Origin: Blasia pusilla
Taxonomy: Eukaryota; Marchantiophyta; Marchantiopsida; Blasiales
DNA length: 64,000 nt
Reading direction: 5' to 3'
Assembly: GCA_050084515.1 (NCBI GenBank)
Contig: CM114272.1
Span: 12,896,001-12,960,000 of the forward strand
Shown here: positions 57,180-64,000 of the stretch, piece after piece
How the letters are laid out: every line of letters begins with the position of its first letter
How positions within the stretch are numbered: position 1 is the first letter of the stretch
The notes under the pieces: generated by a model
Database searches by the model: none
The model's input: the letters and a program-made list of their open reading frames with translations, nothing else
What the model was told of the DNA's origin: nothing
Program-made: the position numbers and the translations under genes

Positions 57180-58640
57180 TGAATCGTACTAGCAGTTGTC
57201 ATCCATTGGGTTCTATGATAGAGATATGCCCATCATATCGTGCCTTGCATTGGAAATATGGAAAGGTCAAAGATACAAAGTTTAGTGACTCACTCTATGA
57301 CACGGGTTGTAGCCATCGGAGAATACCATTATCCTCTTGAAATCGTCTCCCCTATTTTTGAAATCGTTGATTTTAGGTGTTGGACATAGAAGTTTTCATT
57401 CTCTTACACATGTTTGAACATGTGTAAGAAAATAAAGTAGAAGTGCTTACAATCCTGCACTTCAACTTGCATTTGGAGTGCATGTAAATGTGCAAATTAG
57501 TGGCACTAGACACTTTAGGGTCCAGGGCGGCATCTATTATTCTATTGGACCATTACATCCTCATATATGGGGGAATCCCCAATTGGCTCAACTCTTCGTT
57601 CATGATATTGCAAATGAATTGGAAAATCGTGGAAGAGTTATGTATAGATCTTCTCATCTTAATGTAGACATTTTGAAAAGGCTACAAGATATATTACATT
57701 AATGTAATCCATATGTGAAGATCATTCGTCATATGACATATGAAACAAATGATATTAATATGCGGATCATCCTCAAGGCAAGTAAGAGAGGTCTCGATGC
57801 AAAGCATTATAACTTACCAACTACGTCTGAGGTTGTTGCTATTTTTCCAAATGATGGAAGTCAACACGTTGAAAATCGTGATATAATTGTACAACTTTGT
57901 GGTGGAGGAATGAGGCGTACATCCAACCTTAATGAAGTATATATTTCATTCTAATTTGTTCTATTATCTATCTCCAGTGAAGCAAGTTAGCATCGCGGAA
58001 TACCATTTAGGAGACTTGGAGGCTATATAAGATCCCAATGACCCGACCATATTATTCATGGGGAAGAGGGATACATTGAACCTTCAAATGAGTGCATGGA
58101 TGAGGAAATAGTTGATGGTGATAGTATTTAGGAAAGAAAGACGAAGAGTGTTATGGCCTTGCAATTTGCATATTTCCAACTTAAAATGCGGATAGGAGAC
58201 GACGATAATAATCACTTATTACGATTTGGTTGACTTACTCAAGAATATATGGTTGACCTCTATGCCCCTATAGAGATGCATCGATTATCATAGGTTCCCT
58301 TGAATCATAAGGAATTAAGGGATGAATTATATCAAGGTATAAAGGATGCCCTGGATCGACATGATTGGTGATTCTCGGATTTATGCAACATTGCATAGAT
58401 GATGAAATCATCACACGCAAGAATATTTGAGATCGAGTTTTCATTCTATATATCCCATTGATTGCATCGGATTCTGGTTTGTCGTTTGATTCACGTAGGT
58501 TTCAATTCCCTCTTCGGCCAGATTTTGCTATGACTATTAATAACTTTGCACAAGGTTGGCATTTACTTGCCTACTCCCATATTTTCTCATGGTCAATTAT
58601 ACGTAGCATTATCTAGATTAGGGAGAGAGAAGTTCCATCT
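57180..58640 (+). mobile_element. Helitron remnant (RepHel), internally deleted
   Basis: Plus-strand pieces of the Helitron Rep/helicase protein. 57228-57350: ALHW followed by a C-S-H-R-R-I-P-L region. 57450-57954: YNPALQLAFG, GGIYYSIGPLHPH, LAQLFVHDIANELENR, YNLPTTSEVVAIF, RDIIVQL and MRRTSNLNEVYIS. 58130-58375: MALQFAYFQLKMR, LTQEYMVDLYAPIE and LYQGIKDALDRHDW. 58390-58640: DDEIITR, RRFQFPLRPDFAMTIN and FSHGQLYVALSRLGR. The first three belong to the N-terminal Helitron-like domain and the last to the C-terminal helicase motifs. The HUH nuclease centre and most of the helicase are deleted at about 58375. Stops and shifts elsewhere. Terminal TC and hairpin-CTRR ends were not located. Confidence 0.88.
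57478..57954 (+). pseudogene. Helitron helicase-like N-terminal domain
   Basis: Two consecutive open frames in one reading phase, split by one stop at about 57702: 74 and 79 codons with the GGIYYSIGPLHPH, LAQLFVHDIANELENR, LPTTSEVVAIF and RDIIVQLCGGG segments characteristic of the Helitron N-terminal region. This is the best preserved part of the element. Confidence 0.88.
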
Positions 58641-59269
58641 ACATTACCATTGAAAGCGATGAACATTCAAATAAGGAAGGTGACTACACACCAAAGGTAG
58701 TATATAAAGAAGTACTTGGATGAAATAAAATTTGCAATTATATGACATGAACCTTAGTAGCATGTGCATCACTAGGATGCTAATGAGAGGCAAGAGCAAT
58801 GAGATCCTCAAGATTAAGATATCCTAATTCTCCAATGACCGCAAGCAAAACGATTGGACGACTATTCGTTAGAGTATGATCTATACATTCGCAACACCAC
58901 ACACACAACATAAGTCCCTGCCATCTCCTCCGACGATACTACCATCTCTTCCTCGACCAGCGACAAAGATCCCACTACGTGACGCATTTAGGCCAAAGAT
59001 CCTAATTGTTGCAATTGGAGATTCCCACACGTATGTTTGGACATTGTCGCATACATGCGGGAATGTCCATTTGTGATGCATGCATGTCTTAATGTCCACA
59101 ACCTTTAGCACCTAATTTCTCCCGTGCACCTCACTAGTGAACTTTTTCTTTAAATATTATTTTGCAACAAATAAGAAATTGAATGTGAGATTGAAAAAAA
59201 AAAATCACCGTAATAACTTTGAGAAAAATTTAAGACGTTCATCTCTTCCTTCCCTCCTCCCTTCGAAAA
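58641..59269. other. No recognisable feature
   Basis: 58881-59111 has overlapping short frames on both strands. Nothing recognised. Confidence 0.4.
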
Positions 59270-60560
59270 CATGAACGAATTTTTTGTTTTTCTTCGACTT
59301 CGTACCTTTGCGGTAAGAAAGAGGAGGACGACGAGCGCCGGACAATCCCATGCGCCGCATATGTTATCTCACAATAAAGGAGGAATTCCAGTTTCGGATC
59401 GGGAAGAATTAACGAATCTCGAGGTGGTGTTCTTCCGCGCGCGATGAAGCGAGAAGGAGGGGCATCGGTTTGTCGGGCGGGACGGAGAAGGAGCAATGTC
59501 CGGGGAGAACCGGGGTTACGTGTTGAGCTAGCCGGAAGAATCTGAGAATTTCCGATTCAGGTCGTCACTTACCGGCCAACAACCGAAGGTTCAGGGAGGG
59601 TGTCCTTTGTATTCGTACCTGTTTAGCCGGCTGGAATGAAAAAAACTTCGAAAATTGCCGCTCGGATTTGTAGAAACCGGAAATGTACCGGTTGTGACGA
59701 AAAAAAGAAGGAGACAGTGGCTAATGAGAATGTACGATGGCCGTCTTCAAATGGCACCTCCCAACCGACACAGAGTACAGTTACCAGCAATGGCGGAGCC
59801 GTTTCCGAGGTAAATCTTTTTCGATCACTAACAAGAATGTTCAATGTTGTTGTCTTGTGTGCAAACAAACCGGGCTCATTGACAGCAGAATCGCACATAG
59901 CCCTTAGCAGGCGCCTGCCAGAGGTAGTAGCTTCACAAGTTCACGCAACGAGCGCGCCTTACTTCTTTGCCAGGTTTGCGTTTGCATTCCACCCAAGTGC
60001 GTCAACATGCCCCGGCGTTTAATGGCGGGGCTGCAGGAGCAGCAGGACTTACCGCGCGGCGTCCTAGTGATGGACATTCAACATTGGACACATACCGTGT
60101 ACTTGCCTACTTTTCGGTCATCGTCCGCGAAGCTTGTCTCCATGTCCTGCGGAATCGTGCAGCACTCCCTTTATGGCACCATTGAGTAGGATTATCCATT
60201 CACTCGTTCGTGTCCACTACTGCGCTTAGTTCGTACACCTAACACATCTCGTCTAAATGCCATGGGTGCCATTTTGGTGCTTTTACAAATTCACAACGGC
60301 CGCGGGTCCTAGATCTTCCTAGACCCTTCTTTTTCGAGGCCGGTTGTGGCTATTTATTGAGGTTCAGTGATCCTCATTGCTTTCAAAATAGGCGGCAGCT
60401 CCTAGATCTTCGATGCGTGTCTAGACGTCTGTGACTCTGTCTAGCTCGCTGGGAGTTCGCCGGTGACAGTATGACTGTGAGCCTGCGACATCTCTTGTCA
60501 TTATGGCGACGTCCCAACTCTGTTAGCGGCTGATAGCTAACTGAGTGGACGCACGAAAAA
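59270..60560. other. CpG-rich block with an unrecognised 128-codon frame
   Basis: Sharp rise in G+C and CpG. The plus-strand frame 59636-60022 begins MKKTSKIAARICRNRKCTGC and has a basic, Cys-containing N-terminus. A donor-like G-GTAAAT lies at about 59810 and an acceptor-like TTTGCCAG at about 59972, so only the first ~58 codons may be an exon. Minus-strand frames also cross it. No family recognised. It could be a host gene 5' end or a degraded element. Confidence 0.3.
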
Positions 60561-61559
60561 TCTAAATTAATTACGAGCAACTAATGGTTTAATTCATTCT
60601 AAGACTTTTAATTTCTTGTCCAAATCAATCTTGAAATCTCTGACTGGTTGAGAAATCACGCAAATCTGTTGGTTAAAAAGATCGAGAAAAGAGGAGTTCG
60701 AAAATCAGATAAGGTTATTTCATGTTAATTTCTATATTGTCATTGGAAAATGTCTTCTCCATTTGTAAATAATTATTTGTTTGACATTTGATTATTAGAA
60801 GCAAGAAAAGGTTTCTCGTATGGACATAATGAATTTTTGAATTTGTGTGTCGCATGATTTGTCCCTTCACTTCCGTGTGTGACATACTTTGTACACTACT
60901 AGATTTTTATTAATGATACTCCTTAGTGACAAACACCTTCCAAGACAACTTGGCTTAGCTAATTGGTTAGTCACATCTTACTTAGAACAAACACCTCTCA
61001 TCATTAGCTTTTGTATGATATTACCATCCACTAGTGGGAAAGAAAAATAAGACCGATATATGAGGGTGATGGGGGAACCCATTGGACAAGGGGAGGAAGA
61101 TTCAAAACTCCTTTCATGGATAAAGAAAAAAAAAACACATGTAAGATTACTATTGGTATCTTTTTGAGTTCAAAACTTTCATAATCTTGAAATTTTCGGC
61201 TTCTCAATTAAATTATATTTTCCTTACAAATTTTCATTCATCTATCTATCTGATTAGTGTAGAGTCATGTCTTGCAATTTTTGTGTGGGACATCGACACC
61301 TTACGGTTTTGACTTATCGGAGCTTGCCACATGTCCCACATATCTTAGGACTTCTCAAAGGTCGATCAAGTTCTTCGCTCATATTTTAGAGTGATCATAG
61401 GTAATTTGAAGTAAACATCATTACTCGTGCATCTTCTAGTATCACATTTTAAGAACTTTTTATTTGAAATTCTAGTGTTGAATCCATGTGGTACATCAAA
61501 CTATAAGGTTCCAACTCCTATTCTTTCGCACTCAATAGAGTATCCATATGTCTTTTGTC

Positions 61560-61612
<53 letters not shown>

Positions 61613-61818
61613 ATGCCCCTCCCCACCCATTCCAATCTTATTGCCTTATTGAAATTATAATTGATTAATTATAATGTAATAAACTAAAAATAATTCTTAT
61701 AAATTCCTCTATTTTTAACAAATTTTGGTTTTTCTTTCTTCTCCTCTGCTATTAAAACTAAAATTTTTAAAAGAATACTCCTTTTGAAATCCTCAATTTT
61801 TCTCATGGCCTTCCCATT
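60561..61818. other. AT-rich stretch; (AT)n at 61562-61609
   Basis: A 48-bp uninterrupted AT tract. Otherwise no recognisable features. Confidence 0.55.
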
Positions 61819-62111
61819 GGTTACACAAAAACGGACAAGTTTGGACATATCTACGAACATGGATTGCAAAAGGTGAGGCCCATATTTATAGTTCATGGTG
61901 GAAGGCAAGGCAAGGGCGGGCGGGGCAATTAGGAGGGAGGGAGTGGAAGTGGAGGAAGAAGAAACTAGAAAGTGCGGATTATGAAAGCAAATGGGGGGGC
62001 ATGAAAAAGAAGGGGGATATAGGGCCCATATGGACAAGTCCTTCTATAGGCCGAATGTAAGTCCATGGGCATGGAATTGTCCGTGAATACAGACTTTGTC
62101 CATCTGCAACC
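61819..62111 (+). mobile_element. GGTTGCA inverted-repeat element (purine-rich subtype)
   Basis: Left end GGTTACACAAAAACGGACAA and right end GACTTTGTCCATCTGCAACC. Interior blocks TTCATGGTGGAAGGCAAGG, GGAGGGAGGGAGTGGAAGT, AGGGCCCATATGGACAAGTC and AATGTAAGTCCATGGGCATG. Confidence 0.83.
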
Positions 62112-62715
62112 TTGGCATCCCCTATTTAAAAGTATTCCTATCTCTCGTTCATTTATCTAGTGAAATAAAGTATTCTCAATAATAAAGAAAAACCTTGTTG
62201 GAAATTTAAGCATTTCTTTTCCTAAAAAAAGGAAATTTTCATATGTTCTCCTTTTTTTTAAGAAACAATCAAACACATCTTGAAGAATTATTTATGAAGC
62301 CTAATAAACATAACATAAGAAGAAAGTTGAACATCTAATAAGTGTTGATTACGTTAATAGTATGATTCACGAAAAGAAATTGAAAGAATGGATACAAAAG
62401 AGAGGAAGGCAAGAAGAGGAGGGGAGGGGGGCCACATATTTTTAAGTTCATATACTGAAAAAAATACAACCTTCTTAAAAAATTGGATTTGAAAATTTGT
62501 TTGCAAAGGATAATGTGGTAACCTTTAGTTATTCGAGAGAGGTGACAGGAGCGTTTGGACCATATGTGTAGTAATGGGTATCCAAGAAGAGACGTACAAC
62601 ACCTCAAGTACAAGAGAGTTACTATGAGCGCATACCATCTTATGTGAGTCAAAAGCAACACGAATTATTTGTTCCATAATGACAATGAGCTCCATCACAC
62701 GACCATCGGGTGCAT
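62112..62715. other. No recognisable feature
   Basis: AT-rich with homopolymer runs; short frames only. Confidence 0.45.
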
Positions 62716-64000
62716 GGTTGCACAAAAACAGACAAGTCTGTCCCTAGGATGGAAAAATTTTGGACTTGTCCATATACATGAATTGCAAAATGTGGCACTC
62801 ATACTTATACTTCATGGTGGAAGGTAAGGCAAGGACGGGAGGGGCAATTAGGGGGGAAAGGGGTGAAGGTGGGAGAAGGAAGAAACGAGAAAGTGTAGAT
62901 CAAGAAGGCAATTGGGAAAGCTGAGAAAGGAGGGGGAGCGAGGCCCACGTTGTCGTGTGCATGCTCCTATTGAACGTCAATGTGAAACGTTGCAGAAGCG
63001 TAAGTTTATTGGGAGTCTGGGACACACTCAAACTCCTCATCTCCACCCAAACACACTGATGTTAGTTTAGTCTGGTTCAATCAACCTTCCAACTTCCCGA
63101 GTTCTCAACTTGGGCCATTCATCAAACTCAAACCTCCTAATTCCTCACTTCCTCATATGGGAAAATCTTGCTAGACTTTGGAAAAACTTTCTAGATAATA
63201 TATGCATCTAAAACAACACTCACATGTTTATCGGTCCCAATTGTCTGATGGACCTTGCATGAGTCCCTCACCTAGACCCAGAAAATCAATCACATGTTGG
63301 AATCCAAGGTGACCTCCAAAATCCACTCACTTGGACTTGGCTTGGTGTTCACACCCCAATGCCAACCTCCCAATCCAATCCATTCAGTGCCCTTGGTTCG
63401 CCATGTGGCTCCCTAGAGTGGAGTTCAGGTCCCAAGCACCCTTTGAGACCCTCGCCCTTACGTATAATTATAGGGTTCTCAGCTCTCTTGTCAAATTTGG
63501 GAAAGTACTCTTGGGCCACTCATTTTGGCCCTCAACCCCAATGTCCCTCCGACAAATTTTGGGCAATTTCTCAATCTCTGCTTACACGTTTGTCAAGATC
63601 TTTGATGCATTGGAATCATCTTTGTGTAAGATTTCCAATGCTCTCTCACTTATCCCAACTGTATATAGACCCTAATCATTATGATCTAAAACATATTGAA
63701 ATCCCAAACACTAGTCAAGTTTCAAGTATGGTTGTCATCCTCTTTAGCAATCCACTCTTCTTAGACTCGAGTCCTCTCAAGTCTTGGTTCACATTTTTCC
63801 AGGTTTCCCCGAGTCACAACTATTAGCACGTGAAATGCTCAAACTTACCCGTATCTTACATCTCATATCTCCTTCAACAGACCCCTCTTTGATGCGCATC
63901 TATCTTAGTGTGAGCCTACTACAGCCCTAATGTTTTGCATCGACACACGTTTGGTTATGAGAATCACAACACACATGGAAAAGTCTTTCTATAGGATGGA
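62716..64000 (+). mobile_element. GGTTGCA inverted-repeat element split by a solo LTR; runs off the window
   Basis: Left part 62716-62950 (GGTTGCACAAAAACAGACAA to GAGGCCCACGT) and right part from 63972 (CACATGGAAAAGTCTTTCTA), together matching the uninterrupted copies. The remaining ~70 bp of the right end would lie beyond 64000. Confidence 0.85.
62951..63971. mobile_element. Solo LTR, ~1.02 kb, nested, with target-site duplication
   Basis: Begins TGTCGTGTGCATG and ends AATCACAACA (TG...CA). It is flanked by CACGT (62946-62950) and CACAT (63972-63976), a 5-bp duplication with one CpG-to-CpA difference. It interrupts a known repeat exactly, which fixes both boundaries. Two overlapping frames (63331-63826) are open for 114 and 155 codons without recognisable domains. 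Confidence 0.85.

Noticed and set aside
63331-63826. 114- and 155-codon plus-strand frames
   Set aside because: They lie inside the solo LTR, overlap in two frames, and show no domain.

Overview
This window looks like repeat-dominated intergenic DNA from a streptophyte nuclear genome (a land plant or charophyte alga). The grounds are a Ty1/copia element with an initiator-Met-tRNA type primer-binding site, plant-type Helitron and hAT remnants, a LINE, several Ty3/gypsy copies, long microsatellites, and no bacterial gene organisation. I could not identify the species. I recognise no intact host gene and no tRNA or rRNA gene. Almost every recognisable protein segment belongs to a transposable element and is interrupted by stops or frameshifts.

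Layout: 0.6-5.5 kb holds a LINE on the minus strand (ORF1, endonuclease, reverse transcriptase, Zn finger) whose 5' region is a tandem array of ~178-bp monomers. 5.5-10.4 kb is mostly unrecognised, with a CpG-rich block (6.4-7.0 kb) and three local tandem duplications (8.7-9.9 kb). 10.4-21.1 kb holds fragments of gypsy elements on the minus strand (LTRs, integrase, RT/RNase H) and two possible host exons (17.9-18.6 kb). 21.7-30.6 kb holds a solo copia LTR, a segment with a DPPY-like methyltransferase remnant beside an array of 27-bp palindromes, and a nearly full-length decayed copia element. The flank of that copia element duplicates the flank of the solo LTR. 31.0-32.9 kb is a gypsy LTR plus leader. 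34.8-37 kb holds a GGTTGCA-terminated inverted-repeat element, an hAT transposase remnant and a 370-bp compound microsatellite. 40.6-46.7 kb is a cluster of the same inverted-repeat family. 47.1-55.7 kb is the most interesting region. 55.7-57.2 kb has nothing recognisable. 57.2-58.6 kb is an internally deleted Helitron. 59.3-60.6 kb is a CpG-rich block. 61.8 kb to the end holds two more inverted-repeat elements, one split by a 1.02-kb solo LTR with a target-site duplication.

The key locus is 47.79-53.05 kb on the minus strand. It is a gypsy-type element whose LTR/leader, Gag with Cys-rich motifs and aspartic protease are followed by a C5-cytosine DNA methyltransferase segment (motif I and the PCQ motif are both visible), truncated right after PCQ. 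Immediately next to it, head to head on the plus strand, lie the RT-end, RNase H, integrase and 3' LTR of an element with a related LTR. Together they suggest a family organised LTR-Gag-PR-DNMT-RT-RH-IN-LTR. Retrotransposon-borne DNMTs have been reported from charophytes and dinoflagellates. Whether this lineage is described cannot be told from the sequence. A second, unrelated methyltransferase-like remnant with a DPPY-type motif lies at 23.3-24.1 kb.
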